Numbered from the stretch's first letter, positions 11,816-24,905 are shown. The stretch is DNA of 64,000 nucleotides from Balaenoptera acutorostrata (GCF_949987535.1 NC_080078.1:28416942-28480941), one strand, 5' to 3'. Numbers and translations: made by a program. The notes: generated by a model from the letters alone, not told the origin.

Positions 11816-12607
11816 AAGAAATCCAGTAATTTTTCAGAGAAATATTTTTGGTGTTTGATAAAGTAATAGGAAAATAAGAAAAAAAGATTAAAGATAAACT
11901 CACACTGTACTGAATTTATGATAGTTCAGACAGTTCAGATTTGCTTAGAAAGCTTCATTTTGCTGTCTTCAGCTTGTAAGTCTGAAAGGCAAGAGAGTTT
12001 GAAGTTTGTATTGCCACCCAGGCAGAATAAAATATATAGATAATTTTTCATACCATTCCAAACAGTCTCTCTCTGTTTATTCATTTGTTTACCTGCCAGG
12101 ATAGCCCTCAAGTAACCGGTTTTCAGAGTTTAATAAATTTGATCTACTCAAGCTGACGCAAATTGATTTATTCCCACCAATCAGAAGACAACGGTGGTTG
12201 AACAGAAGGCAGTTAGGGAAAATTAAGTGGGAGCTGTCAAGATTAAACAAAGCTTCCCTATTTGTGTGGTCGAGTAATACACAACATGAGAGTTTCTTAT
12301 CCTGCATGCCAGCTCATTAAAACCCGAACAGTGATTCAGGTACCACGTGTATGTTATAAACTAACATCAAGTAGGCTTTTTGAGATCCAAAGAATGTTTT
12401 TTGCCAAAATCCAGTTACAGCCCGTGATGTTCTTTGAATAGATTTTCTTTAAGAAAGAATGAGCCTTTTCATTTTAAAATAGCACTTTAACCTCTGCTCT
12501 ATTCTTGTTGTGTTTGATTTTTATAAACCAGAACTAGTTTATTATGAGACACTTTTATCTTCAAGGCAAAGTTGTGTTTACTCATTAATTTAGGGTGTAT
12601 TGGGAAT
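11816..12607. other. Unassigned intronic sequence
   Basis: AT-rich with no recognised feature. Confidence 0.4.
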
Positions 12608-12690
12608 TGCTTGGAACTGGAGGTCAGATAAAACTGGGTTTGAATTCTGGCACCACCGTCTACTAGCTTGGTGACTCTAGGAAGCTTTCT
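12608..12690 (+). repeat. MIR fragment
   Basis: Contains actgggtttgaattctgg (tRNA B-box region) followed by tactagcttggtgactc. Confidence 0.6.
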
Positions 12691-13479
12691 TTTTATTTCC
12701 GATTCAGTTTATTCATTGAGTTGCCTACTGTAGGCATTTCTCATATATTTTATCATCGAGTCTTCAGAATCTTACTGAGGATTAAGTATTGGGCTAAGAG
12801 TTTTAAATGAGCATTTAAAAATTTGAGCATTTTAGAAAGACTGAAAAACTAAAAAGCATAAAGAACACCAAAAAGAGCCTAGAGATTAATATAATGAATA
12901 CACATGTATCTACCAGCCAGCTTACAAAATAAAACATTAACAACACTGTTGAAGCCCCCTGTGTGCCAGTTTCAGTTAGAGATTAAGGGCATGTGACAAA
13001 ATCCAAATAAAAGTGGCAAATATATATTTTCCTCTTGGGTAATAAGAAGTTTTGGGGCAGGCATTCCTGGGACCCAGGCTGTTCTAGCTTTGTGCTCCTT
13101 CATCTTTAGGCTGTGGCCCTTGTTTCCATGCTTTAGAGAATGGCTGCTATAGCTGCAGCCATCACATTTGAGTTCCATGAAGGAGGAAACACTGATGGCA
13201 AAAGGGCTTTTCAGGAAGGCCCACCCAGTGACTTTCATCCCAGAGACCAGAATTGTACTGGAAATAGTAGTTACCAGCAGAGATCATGTTCACTGCCATC
13301 AAAATGTAGGTTCTGCTAGTAAGAAAAGAAGGGTTATTAGGTAGGCAGCTGGCAGCTTCTCCTTGAGAGGTAAACACTGTCCTAAATTAAGAGGTTTTTA
13401 AAAAATTGTCTCTATGTTTTTGCTGTATGTGTATGTATCCCTCAGAAATATATAGGCTTATTTTATATGTTTTTAAACT
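12691..13479. other. Unassigned intronic sequence
   Basis: No repeat or coding signal recognised. Confidence 0.35.
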
Positions 13480-15340
13480 TCATGTAAATGGTATTGTATC
13501 CTGTATATGTTCTTCCACAACTTGCTTTTTTCCCTCATTCAGCTCTATGTTAAAGTCATCCACATTCACATGATCATTCTGGTTCATTTATTTTTTACTG
13601 CTGTAGAGTATTCCAGTATATGACTGTACCATAATTTACCATTATCCATTATGTTGTTGTTGGACATGTAAGATGTTTTCAGCTTTTTGCTACTATATTT
13701 ATTCTCTTCTATTAATCAGTTGATTGATTTGTCTCCTTGTTATAGGTGTTGTTTTCATACTTCTTTGCAATTCTGGTAATTTTTAGCTGGATTCCAGACA
13801 TAGTGAATTTTACCTGGTTGGATGCTAGATATTTTTATCTTCCTATAAATTTTTTAAAATAAATTTATTTATTTATTTATTTGTTTGTTTGTTTTTGGCT
13901 GCGTTGGGTTTTCGTTGCGGTGCGCGGGCTTCTCATTGCGGTGACTTCTCTTGTTGCAGAGCACGGGCTCTAGGCGCACGGGCTCAGTAGTTGTGGCTCG
14001 TGGTCTCTAGAGCGCAGGCTCAGTAGTTGTGATGCACAGGCTTAGTTGCTCCGTAGCATGTGGGATCTTCCCGGACCAGGGCTCGAACCTGTGTGTCCCC
14101 TGCATTGGCAGGCGGATTCTTAACCACTGCGCCACCAGGGAAGTCCCTATAAATATTTTTGAGGAGTTCTAGGACTCAGTTATTTGGAAACAGCTAATCC
14201 TTTCAGTCTTGCTTTTAAGTTTGTTATGCAGGACCAGCGCAGAGTTTGGTTTGGGACTAATTTTGCCCCCACTACCAAAGCAAACCTCTTCAGATCTTCT
14301 ACCTGATTGCCCATGAATTATGAGGGTTTCCCCTCTGACGGGCGGGAATGGGAATTGTTTCTGGCCCTGTGTGAGCACTGGGGATTGTTCCCACTAGTCC
14401 TTTCAAGTGTTTCTTTCCTTGGCCTGGGATAGTTTCCTCACCTGCCTTGATCAGTTCTCACTGAAGGCTCAAGTGGGGACACTCAGCAGATATCTGGGGT
14501 TCTTTGTCAATGAGACTCTCCTTGCTTGTTCTCTGCCCTGAAACTCTTGATGCCTGGACTCCCAGCTCCATTTTCTTAACTCAGGGAGACTGGGTCTACT
14601 TGGGTCTCCCTTCCCTGCAGCATGGCCTGGAAACTGTCCGTGCAGTATCTGGGCAGTTGTAGGGCTCACCTCACTCGCTTCCTGTCTCTTATGGTCCCTG
14701 AGGGCCATGGCCCAGTTCACTGTCTTGAGTGCCATCAGGTCATATAGTTTGTCCAGTGTTTTAATTGTTCCAGGCAGAAAGGTAAACCTAGTGTCTGTTC
14801 CTCCTCCTGGGCTGGAAGCAGAAGTGAGTCCTCATTGTGGTTTTAATTTTCTTTTTGTAATTACTGGAGAGATTAAGCATCTTTTCACATGTTTTCCAAC
14901 CACATGTTCATCTCAGCCTGTTTTTTTCCATTGAGATATATATGTCTTTTTCTAGTAACTTGGAATAGTTCTTTATACATTTTACAGATTAACCTTTTGT
15001 CAGCTTAAATTGGTTGTTGCTAACTTTTCTTAGATTTAATTATCTTTTCATTTTTTAAATTATATTGTTTTTTGATGAACAGAAGTTTAAAGTTTTAATA
15101 TAGTCCAATTTGTCAGTTTCCTTTAATAAGGTCAGTGCATTTTGTTTTATTTTAGTTAAGAAATGCTTAACCCTGAAGTTATTCAGATATTCTACTAATA
15201 TTTTCTTCTGAAAGCTTGAAAGTTTTTGTGTATTTACGTCTTTAATTCATTTGGAACTGATTTTTGTGTGTGATAGGGATAGAGACCCAATTTATTCTAT
15301 TTTTTTCCAGTTGGGATTACCAGTTGCTCCATCACTGTTC
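13480..15340 (-). repeat. Ancient L1 block, antisense, interrupted by a SINE
   Basis: Left part resembles reversed L1 3'-end sequence (gtagagtattccagta, ttaccattatccatt). The right part (14840-15340) resembles reversed ORF2: tcatttggaactgatttttg and ccagttgctccatcactg correspond to the region before the ORF2 C-terminus. The middle (14160-14830) is only loosely similar. A young SINE at 13851-14145 splits it. Confidence 0.55.
13851..14145 (-). repeat. CHR-type SINE inside the ancient L1, antisense
   Basis: Full-length, with a (ttta)n/(tttg)n tail at the left and head ccaccagggaagtccc at the right. Flanking cctataaat at 13842-13850 and 14146-14154 is the target duplication. Confidence 0.9.
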
Positions 15341-16361
15341 AATGAATAGTCTATCTATGCAGGAAAGACTTAGCCCGGCAGGCCTGAGACTTCCCATATG
15401 AAAGCCCTGTTCACAAGTTAGGCCCTTGGCTGGCATCTGGGAACCTGGATTTTGGGAGGGTTCCCGCCATTCCCAGACCTGATAAGAGGGCCTCACTGTA
15501 CCTGGATTGCACGAGCAATGTGGTTTATGCTGAACACCCCCTTTCCTTCTGCGAGTCTGGAATGTTGGTCTGTGCCAGGCAGAGGCTCCTACGTGACCAG
15601 CCCCCAGTGAGAAGCCTGGGCGCAGGGTCTCTAATGAGCTTCCTTGATACAGACACGTCACATGTGCTGTCACAGCTCATTGCTGGAGGAGGTGAGCACA
15701 TCCTGTGGGAGTCCATGGGGAGAGGACTCTGGGCAGCTGGCACCTGGTTTCCTGCACACTTCACCCCGCACACCTGATCCCTTTGCTGGTCTTGCTCTGT
15801 ATGCCTTTGCTGGGATGAATCACACCGTGAGTACTAGGTGCTGAGTCCTAGAAGTCCTCCTCACGAGTCATCAAACCCGGGGGTGGTCCTGAGGACCCCC
15901 AACACACTATCCTTTCCCTGCTGATGTTAAAAGAATCCTGAGAAGCAGGTATTGGGCAGTGTTCTTAACTACTGTTAAACATTAGTTTCTTTATCTAAAC
16001 ATCTAAGCCCCCCTTCGCTTTCAGGTGTTTTAGCTGATGCCTGGGCACATACCCTGTATCACTCAATAAATGATCATTAATAACCGTAAGAAAGGAATAG
16101 GTAAAGTGCTATGGTAGTTTGAGAAAGGTTAAATATTCAGCTGTAAATCTTTCAGATGGGCATATTTTATGTTTTTGCAATTAGTGAAATAAATTTTCCC
16201 ATATCTTTCTAAGGTTAGCAATCATAATTTTTTTTTTATCATCTTGGAACATTTATAGTTCCTTTAATATCCCAAGTTAGGAATTTTCTATCTTCTTAAC
16301 CTTGTCTGAGAATTTAAAATCCTGTTATTTAACATGCTTCACATTTCTGCCTTTGTGTACT
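15341..16361. other. Unassigned intronic sequence, GC-richer
   Basis: Open frames occur on both strands near 15332-15844 but are mutually overlapping and carry no domain. I consider them chance. Confidence 0.4.
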
Positions 16362-16695
16362 GCTATGGACTGAATGTGTGTGTCCCCCCCAAATTCACAG
16401 GTTGAATTCCTAACCCCCAATGTGATAATATTAGGAGGTGGGTCGTGAGCGTGGAGCCCTCATAATTGGGCTTGGCGTTCTTATAAAAGAGACCCCAGAG
16501 AGCTCTCTTACTCCTCTTTCCGCCGTGTGAGGACATTGCCAGAAGTTAGCAACCTGCAAGAGGTTTCTCACCAGAACTTGGCCATGCTGGCTTCCTGATC
16601 TTAGACTTCCAGCTTCCAGAACCGTGAGAAATAAATTTCTGTTTTTTATGAGCCACCCAGTCTGTGGCACTTTGTTATAACAGCTGAACTAAGAC
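16362..16695 (+). mobile_element. MaLR-type LTR (MST/MLT1-like), sense
   Basis: Solo LTR starting tgctatggactgaatg, with aacccccaatgtgat, ggagccctcataattggg, agccacccagtctgtgg and an end at cagctgaactaagac. AATAAA lies in gagaaataaatttctg. No internal retroviral sequence beside it. Confidence 0.88.
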
Positions 16696-18299
16696 TTGTC
16701 TCTATATTTCTAACATAGCAAGCCAGCTGTTCATCCAACCAGCTGCTTTTGTTCATGTAATGTTTCTGTAGGTAGTAGTTCATTATTAAGCAATTTCATT
16801 AACATGTTTTGAAAGACATGTCTACAGTTATTTAAAATATGTTTTCTACGAGTATTATGGTCATCCCTACATGTTTCTCTTCGTGTGTTTATAAGAACAT
16901 CTCTATTCTGTCATGTTTTAAATACTGTTGACTTTGTTTGACCATAGGTGTGAGGTAAACAAACGTACAGTGATTGGCATTATATACTAGAAATTGTAAG
17001 TTGCAGCACAGTTAACTGTGAACCCTCTTATAAAATTCCAAGAGACGTCTTATTTGTCCATTCAGTGTATTTTGTCTCATAGGAATTCACACGCCCAACC
17101 TGCTTTTTGATAGTGATTCTCCCTGGTGGCTTGTATGAAGAGATCACTAGTGCCCAACTAATTTCTTCCCCTAATGAGGGGAAGCAAATAATCATGCCCA
17201 TTTCAGAAACTGCTCTGAATTGAGCTTAATGCCTTAAATCACACCAACAGCGAACGGAGTCTCTTTATCACTCTGAACGACTGCCATGTCTCTCTGATCA
17301 CATGTGATTCTCTGCAGCTTTCTAGAAACAGGTCTGTCTCAATTCACTTATCCTACAGAAAAACATCCAAAGGAGGATTTATTTTTTCTGCCCATTTTTA
17401 AAAAGTCTGATATAACACCATTCTGAGCATCTCTGGCGCCATTTATGAGGCGGGATAGTTCTTTCTGATGACTTACGCTTCTGTTCTGCCCACTATATTA
17501 TAATTATCGTCCAGCTAGTTGACCTGAAGCTATTGTTATATTTTGTCACAATTGGGTCTTGTTACATTGCTGTGTCAGGCAGTTTTCCTGGTTTAAAAAT
17601 GGGACTGTTACCTAGTGCAGTGCTGGCTCCTTAGAGCTATTAAGCAAATTACTTTCAAGCATGTTGAATAAGTGTGGACCCTTAGCCTTTTCTCCTCCAG
17701 TTAGGTGAGGAAAGCTGGTACATCACTCAGGAAAGTGTTTGGCTACAATTAATAGACCACCCAAGTATTGGCAGCCTAAACAAATAGGGATCTGCAGTTC
17801 AGCAGCCCAAGCAGTGCCCTCAGGGACCCAGAGTATTTCTAACTTTAAGCGCCATCATCCTTAGCATGCTGGCTTTCAAATTCCTGCTTCTTTGTCTCAG
17901 GTTGGCTGTATTGGCCACATATGGGTCCCCTTTTATAGCTTCCCTGGAACTATGCCTTTTGCACACACCTCTACCCTCACCCCACCCCCAGTGCTTGGCA
18001 GACTTCTGCTGAGGTCCCACCAGCCAGATCTGGGTCATGTGGCCATTCATGGACCCCAGGGAGTCTTGGAAAACTGGAAAGAGGAATGTGCCTATTGGTG
18101 TGGACCCATCATTGCTCTTTAGCTGGGCCCAGCACATGGTTGCCCTCAACAAAATTGGGTTTCTGTTGGCAAGGGAGGACGGAGGGTGGCTACTGGGTAC
18201 ACAGGTGTTAGTGTTGGCCACAGATGTGTATTCTCAATCTCTCTCTTTCTCTCATACACCACACCACACCCGCAGATAGATATCATACAACCACTAGAA
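16696..18299. other. Mostly unassigned intronic sequence
   Basis: Bases 17735-18230 look like an ancient interspersed repeat I cannot name (tttggctacaattaatag onward). No coding domain seen. Confidence 0.35.
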
Positions 18300-18712
18300 T
18301 CAAATCTGAACACGTCACCCCTCTGCGAGACTCACATAGCTTCCCTTGCTTTTAGGGAATAACAAAATACAGAAAAACAAAAAACACTAAATACTTAAAA
18401 TAAATACAAGGTCCATAGAGGTCTGACCCTGCCCATCTCCACGGTCTGATCTTGTACTGTACTTCTCCATGCTCCCTGTGCACCAGCCCACCGTCCTTTT
18501 TTAAGATCCTCATACTTTGTACTCTCCTTCCTGCCACAGGGCCTTGCACCTGCTCTTCACTCCGCTGAGAATCCTGTCCTTTACCCCCACCTTCCTCAGC
18601 ATCATCATTACCCAGTCAAGGAAGTTGCCCCTGACCACCTCAGCGGGTTCAAATGCCCTCATATATGAAGGAGAGAGTTTCAAGCACCCCCTTCTTCAAA
18701 CACTAATAATAT
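18300..18712 (+). repeat. L2 3' portion, left part
   Basis: L2 consensus-like order: catagcttcccttgctttt, tctgaccctgcccatctcc, tgccacagggccttgcacc, gttgcccctgacc. It resumes at 19066 after a DNA transposon. Confidence 0.65.
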
Positions 18713-19065
18713 AGTCATCCCTCCTTATCCACAGGGGATTTGGTCCAGGACCCCTGCCCACTTCAGATGCTCAAATCTGTGGATTCTCAATTTCCTTATG
18801 TAAAATGATGTAGTATTTGCATATAACCTGCAAACGTCCTCCAGTATACTTTCAGTCATCTCTAGATTACTTATAATACCTAATATGATGTAAATGCTAT
18901 CAAAATAGTTGTAAATACATGTAAATGCTATGTAAATAGTTGCCAGCACAGCAAATTCAAGTTTTCCTTTTTGGAACATTCTAGAATTTTTTTGCCAAAT
19001 ATTTTCAGTCTGCAGTTGATTGAATCCATACATTTAGAACCTGTGGATTTGGAGGGCTGACCGTA
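18713..19065. mobile_element. Tigger-related DNA transposon (MER2-like)
   Basis: Starts tagtcatccctccttatcc and ends with the inverted counterpart ggatttggagggctgaccg; the interior has agtatttgcatataacctg and atctctagattacttataa. This is a non-autonomous pogo-type element with a TA target. It splits an L2. Confidence 0.8.
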
Positions 19066-19150
19066 CATTCTAATTTTATATTTATTTGTGAGCCCTTTTT
19101 ATTGTCCTTATCCTCAGTAGACAGTAAGCTCTATGAGAGCAAACACCATT
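19066..19150 (+). repeat. L2 3' portion, right part
   Basis: Continues the L2 tail: tttatttgtgagccc, then agacagtaagctctatgag. Confidence 0.55.
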
Positions 19151-19717
19151 ATACTCATGATTTCTATATTTAAGAATGCTTTGGTTGCAGGGTTTTTTTT
19201 TTCTTTCTTTCCTTTTTTAAGTAGCTTAAATAAGGTAGGGCTTATTTTTTCTTACATAATAACAAGCCTAAAGGTAGGCAGCTCCTGGCATTGATTAAGT
19301 AGCTTAACACTGTCATGATGGGGTCTCTGCCATGTTCTTGTTACTTTCTTCATGGTTGCAAGATGGCTGCTGTAGCCCAGCCATCTCCTCCATGTTTAAG
19401 AGAAGAAAGAAGGTAGGGAGACAGCCACTCTCTGTTTATGTCACTTTGTTACTTGGCCACTTCTAGCTAGAAAGGAGTCTGGAAACCACGTGTGTAGCTT
19501 TTCCAGCCTCTCTACTGGAAGTGAACAGGGAGAAAAAGGGAAGAAATGGGAGCTAGGCTAGCCCACAAGGAGCGGTCTGCCCCACCCCTGTTGCCCCAGT
19601 ATTTACCAGAACAAGTACTTTGGTGTTAGTGGATGAGTAGGAAAAACCCACCTGCTTTGGTTATTTGTTCTTTTGTTCACTCATCCACTGTCCAGTGTGA
19701 GCCAGCCGTTAGCCACT
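19151..19717. other. Ancient repeat of uncertain family
   Basis: Segments such as ttaaataaggtagggc, gttgcaagatggctgctg and ccatctcctccatg have the look of an old interspersed repeat; I cannot name it. Confidence 0.3.
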
Positions 19718-19930
19718 CTCAGATACATTTTTCTTATTCTCATGGCAGTTCTGGCAAGGTAGACATTATTATACTTATTTTGCAATTAGAAATGGAATCT
19801 CAGGAAGAATAAATGACTGGCCTAAGGTTATGAAGCTCTGTAAGTGGCAGAACCAAGGCTCAAACCCAAACCTCCCTCACTCCCTCCCTCCATCCCTCCG
19901 GGTCTCACCTTCCACGATGCTACACTGCCT
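19718..19930 (-). repeat. MIR SINE, antisense
   Basis: Reversed MIR: ggtagacattattatac, then actggcctaaggttatg and gtggcagaaccaaggctc. Ends in a (ccct)n-like run near 19878-19900. Confidence 0.65.
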
Positions 19931-20424
19931 CTGGGATAATTACAGCTCATCCCATGAAGACTCCTGCATTTGATTTTTTTTCTACCAGGGCGCAATGATT
20001 GTTAGCCTGACAGAGTTTAGCTTCTACATTAAACATGTTTTGGCAAAAACAGGTCACTAATAATATTGCAGCTGTAATTTGGGGTGATTTTATATTTGGG
20101 GTCTAATGAGGTGACATTCATTCTATGAGCAGGGTTATAATTTTTAGTACAGGGCCTTGTATGGTAGGCTAGTTAATAAGCATTTACCCCATGGTTAGTC
20201 CATACTCTTAAGACTAAATAATTTGCATAATCTTTTCCTGTTAAGTAGGTAAGGCACTTTGCCAGGAGCTTCTGCCCTTTATTATTCTGGAAAACCCCAG
20301 CATTCTTATTTCAGGATAAATGAAACAAGGATCATCTATATTCATGTTCACAGCTTACAGTTATGCATTTGAGAACTAAAATATGTAGAGACATTTCATC
20401 CCTGCAACATGTTTTTTAATGTGT

Positions 20425-20760
20425 GTGGTTTTTGTGATTATAAAAGTAATAGATGCTCAGTTGAAAGAAATTTGGGAAGAAGAATAATGAGAAAAATCAC
20501 TCATAATTCTATACTACCCAGAGACAGTAACTATTAACATTTTTGGCATATGTCCTTCCTAATATTTTCTTAAATTCTTTTGGCACAGCTGAGTTCATAC
20601 GTTATTTGCAGTTTTGCGTGCTGCGATTTTTCATGGAACGTAAACAAACCTCCTTATTATTATAAGCGTCATTGTGAATGGCTGCATAATGTTTCTTCAT
20701 TAAGAACACACCATCCTTCATAATTTTTATTTAAATGCTCACTAACAATGGTAGATCCCC
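20425..20760 (-). repeat. Ancient L1-like 3' sequence, antisense
   Basis: Features gattataaaagtaatag, actacccagagacagtaac and gaatggctgcataatg, typical of reversed 3' regions of very old L1. The family is uncertain. Confidence 0.5.
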
Positions 20761-22792
20761 TTAAGTAAAAATATTTTCAATATTATTTTTTTATACTTCA
20801 AGATAGAAACATTTTCTTGATAGATGTGCTTCAGGATCTGGCTTTTCATTTTAAGAAAGTTTGGTAAAAATGTGTTCTGTGGTGGTTCATACTAAGGTAG
20901 GTATCGTCCTCTCTTTGCCAGTGTCCCCTTTACTCCAGCAATGTTCGTTCTCTTTCTGGATGTTCGGTGTCTTCCTCATTTTATGGTTCACTGTGATTGC
21001 TTCCTATCTTCCTGGCCAGTTTTATATGTCTTGATTTCCTCCTGCCCAGCAGGCACTAGGGTGCTGACCTCAAGTCCAAATTTACCAAGACAGCAGTGGG
21101 AAAATGCATCCTCTGCTTGGCCATCCTCATTCCTCCTTTCCTCTTCCCAACATTTCTGTTCAAATTACCTCCAAATAGAGTGACTCACAAACACCTGGAC
21201 CAGGGCCCTCAGAGCTGCAGAGTACCAAACTGACAGCTACTAGAATTCTGAGTAAGTGCAGCGTGTGTTTGGGGAGGGATACTGTAATTTCCGCGGCCAG
21301 GGCTGATGCTAAAGTTAGTACAGAGAAAATATTTTTGGTTGTGTTTGTTTTGGTTTTGCAGTTCAAGGCCTGGCAAATAATTTATTCTATTCTGTGATAT
21401 GATGGGTGCTACAACTATGAGAACCCATCAGATGAGAGATTTTTTAATTTTTAGAAAAAAAATGTCATCTATTTCCTTCAAAAGACATCATTTCCTCCTA
21501 CATGGAATGTGTAATTTGAGGAGTGATTTTTTTAGCAACAAATCTGCAGGGTGTATCCCAACCCTGTGTTATGAAGAAGAATTAAGAACTGGTACCTTGT
21601 GTTTTTCTTCCAGTTCCGAGCTCTTGCCTGTGACCTTTCATTTTCTTTCTCTGTGCCTATATGAACCTGCATATGATTGCATCACTATTATCAAATAACC
21701 TAAAGTGCTTCTGGAGTTTGCAAGTGATTGTTTCCAACACAGAAATAATTGCTGCCTTATAGAGACTTGAGTCTGATGATTTCTCTGCAGATAACTCCCA
21801 TGTTCATTAGCAGAAAGCCTGCCAGTCTCCCAGCGGCTTTGTACATGCGAGTCCAGTTCCCAGGCCTGTTACTAACCGAGCATTGACAAGAACTTCAAGA
21901 TCCCTCCCTGTTTTGCTCTGTCGTGTGGGCATGCCTGGGCTTTTCCAGGAGGCTGGTCTCTTAGAGGATAGTGTGACTGCACACCAGCCATGCTTTCCTC
22001 TCTCATCATGGGGATGAGGTTGTAGATTTGCAGGCTCGGGTGCTACAGAGGGTGGCTCGATGGTGAGCATAGAGTGGTCTGAGGCTGCCTTTACCGAAAG
22101 TGAGCACAGCCTTTGAGTTGTGCATTCCTTTATTCCTGCCTTTGGCACCGCATCTGGCTCTTTGTAGAAAATTATTTATAATGGAAGGGTGCCATTCCAT
22201 ATCCGTAGCTTAAGGAACTCCTCTTGACCCTCCACTCCCCAAACATACCCTCCCTTATTGATACATGTTTGGATTATCTCCTGGATGTTGTGATGTGAGC
22301 CTTGAACTGCTAACGTTTTCCAAAGGAAGAATAACCCACATCCTGACACATCTGCTAACAGGTCCTCTACTGCATCCCATACGGTGTTAACAATTTATCA
22401 CAGATGAGCATCAGTCGTTCTTATTGTCATGATGACTTTTCCTTGGTAATTTTTATATTTTAAAAACCAGCCAGATCCTTCAGCCTTGCAGGCAGGTGTC
22501 CCCTGACACCAAGAGGATGAATACCAAGAAGTCAGAAAATTCCTCACGTGTTTCCTCCAGCTGTTCCCTTCCGCTGTTTCCTATCTGGCCTCCATCTGGT
22601 GGCTTCGAGCTCCATTGCCACCCATCTCCAGTGTCCCTTTTCTTCTTGTGGCTCAGCCGGCCCCTCTGGTCCCTGCAGCCTCGCATGGTTAATAGAATCC
22701 TTTGGTAAGGCAAGGGTAAACTTAGACCCTCTGTTAACTTTTCATTCTTCAGAAAAGTGGTGGGCAGTAAGAGCATTGCAGCTGGAGAGTTT
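20761..22792. other. Unassigned intronic sequence
   Basis: No recognised repeat or exon in 2 kb. Open frames here (for example 21807-22148) have no domain and overlap frames on the other strand. Confidence 0.4.
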
Positions 22793-23236
22793 TGTTTGTT
22801 TTTAATTTTATTGGAGTAGAGTTGATTTACAATGTTGTGTTAGTTGCAGGTGTACAGCAGAGTGATTCAGTTATACATATACATGTATTCATTCTTTTTC
22901 AGATTTTTACCCATATAGGTTATTACAGAATATTGAGTAGAGTTCCCTGTGCTCTACAGTAGGTCCTTGTTGATTATCTATTTTATATGTAGTAGTGTGT
23001 GTATGTTAATCCCAAGCTCCTAATTTATCCCTCCCCCACCCTTTCTCCTTTGGTAACCATAAGTTTGTTTTCAAAATCTGTGAGTCTGTTTTGTAGATAA
23101 GTTCATTTGTATCATTTTTAAAATTAGATTCCACATATGCATGATACCACGTATTTGTCTTTCTCTGTCTGACTTAGTTCACTTAGTACGATAATGTCTA
23201 GGTCCATCCCTGTTGCTGCAGATGGCATTATTTTGT
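22793..23236 (-). repeat. L1 3' end, antisense
   Basis: Reversed cetartiodactyl-type L1 3' UTR and ORF2 end: attggagtagagttgatt, gattcagttatacatata, ttaccctgtgctc-like context (ttccctgtgctctacag) and ggtccatccctgttgctg. Confidence 0.85.
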
Positions 23237-23244
23237 TCTTTCTT

Positions 23245-23747
23245 ATTTGAAACCTCAGTCCTGAACATGCCCATCCCTGCTTAAAACCCTTCAGGGGCTG
23301 CCCATTGCTCTTGGAATCCAGCCAGGCTCCTAAGGTGGGCCGCAAGGTTCTGCCTGATCTGGCCCTGCGTACTGCATCTCCTGGCCCTCTCCCCTGAGCA
23401 CTCTGGCCTCCAGCCATACCAACTGCTTTTCGCTTCCTCACTGGGCCGCGTTCCTTTGCGTTCTGTTCTCACACATAGTGTTCCCTCTTCCTGAAAACTG
23501 TTCCCTCTTCCTCCTTTCCCTTCTTCCGGTACCTGAACTCCTGCTGATCCTCCGGTTATTTGTTGTCTTGCCCTCAAGTCTTTGTTCTCATGTCACCTTT
23601 CCATTGAGATTGTCTCTGATTTTAAAATTATAATTCTTCCCATCCCCACCGGCTCTCCCTAACACCTACCCTGCCTGATTTTTTTCCATCACAGTTAGTA
23701 CCATCTAACATCCTACATTTTTTTACTTATTAAGCATACTTTTTTAA
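23245..23747 (+). repeat. L2 3' portion, left part
   Basis: Order aaacccttcaggggctgcc, tctgatctggccctgcg-like (tgcctgatctggccctg), ctctggcctccagccat and ctcatgtcacctttcc matches L2. A SINE interrupts it and L2 resumes at 24034. Confidence 0.75.
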
Positions 23748-24033
23748 AGATTAATTAATTAATTTTTTTTTTTTGGCTGCATTGGGTCTTCATTGCTGCA
23801 CGTCGGCTTTCTCTGGTTGCAGCGAGCGGGGCGGAGGGGCTACTCTTCGTTGCGGTGCGCGGGCTTCTCACTGCAGTGGCTTCTCCTGTTGCGAAGCGCG
23901 GGCTTCAGTAGTTGTGGCGCGCGGGCTCTAGAGTGCAGGCACACGGGCTTAGTTGCTCCACGGCATGTGGGATCTTCCCGGACCCCTGCATTGGCAGGTG
24001 GATTCTTAACCACTGTGCCACCGGGGAAGTCCC
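23748..24033 (-). repeat. CHR-type SINE, antisense, inside L2
   Basis: T-rich tail and (ttaa)n at the left, body with gggcttcagtagttgtgg, head ccaccggggaagtccc at the right. A short deletion removes part of the B-box region, where gaccagggatcgaac is missing. Confidence 0.88.
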
Positions 24034-24180
24034 TATTAACTGTACCGATAGTCTCTCTCTGTCTCCACTATTGTGTAAGTTCCAAGAGGGCAAGAATTTT
24101 TCTTTGTTCTGTTTTCATCTCTGTTTTTGGGCCTAGCATAGTGCTGGGTCCAGAGTAGTCGTTTAGTAAATTTTTGTTAA
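24034..24180 (+). repeat. L2 3' portion, right part
   Basis: L2 tail: gtaagttccaagagggcaag, then gcctagcatagtgctggg and ttagtaaatttttgtt. Confidence 0.65.
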
Positions 24181-24785
24181 GCTGATAGGGGGAGTATTAA
24201 ATCTAAGTCACTCTTCCATTTTCTTTGTATATAGTCTTCTTTCTGGGTATTTACTTTGATTCTTTTAAACACTGGAAGTTTCTAGACAACAAGAGCCGGA
24301 ATCCAAAGGTATTTAAGGCTTCCCCTCATCTGTGGACAGTGCTAAGCAATATTGGGATACGTAGCCCACTGATGGGAAGACGGTGCTCTGAAGGTCAAAG
24401 CCACCCTGGACGTAGGGGCCCCCTCCCACCCCCCACTCTCCCATGCCTACCTCAGTGCAGCAGAGTCAGAACACAGAAGTCTGGGCAGCAAGCTCAGTCA
24501 GGCTCCAAGGGCCCAGGGGCTCTTGTTTCGAAGCTGGGAGGTGGTCTGCTGTACTTATACCTCCCCCTAGGGCTGAAACGACGGCCCATAATGTTATCCA
24601 GGCCTACCTCTCTTCCACCGTTTGGTTTAATCCAAATATAACTTTCTCTCCTCACTGGGGCCCTGAGGGGGCAGGCCCTGTTTAATCTCTTATAGAAACA
24701 CTTCATCAGCCTGTGAGCACAGCTTCTGGATGGAGACTTCTCATAACACCTTTGCAGACACGCCATATTCTCTTCCCTCGTTTTA
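24181..24785. other. Unassigned intronic sequence
   Basis: No named feature. The open frame at 24225-24641 has no recognisable protein similarity. Confidence 0.4.
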
Positions 24786-24905
24786 TTTTATTTTTATAAC
24801 TAACATTTATACAGCTTGCTAGGTGCCAGGCATTGTTCTAAGTGCTTTGCAAGGATGAACTCACTTCGTCTTCATAACAGTCCTATAAAGCAGGCAGTAT
24901 AATTA
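24786..24905 (-). repeat. MIR SINE, antisense
   Basis: Reversed MIR tail: aacatttatacagcttgc, ggtgccaggcattgttc, taagtgctttgcaagg, and acagtcctataaagcagg. Confidence 0.75.

Noticed and set aside
16362..16695. Possible complete endogenous retrovirus
   Set aside because: Only a solo LTR is present; no gag, pol or env-like sequence follows, and the other MaLR LTR at 11.5-11.8 kb is in the opposite orientation.
24225..24641. 138-residue + strand frame
   Set aside because: Starts in plain intronic DNA; no similarity recognised and composition changes abruptly along it.
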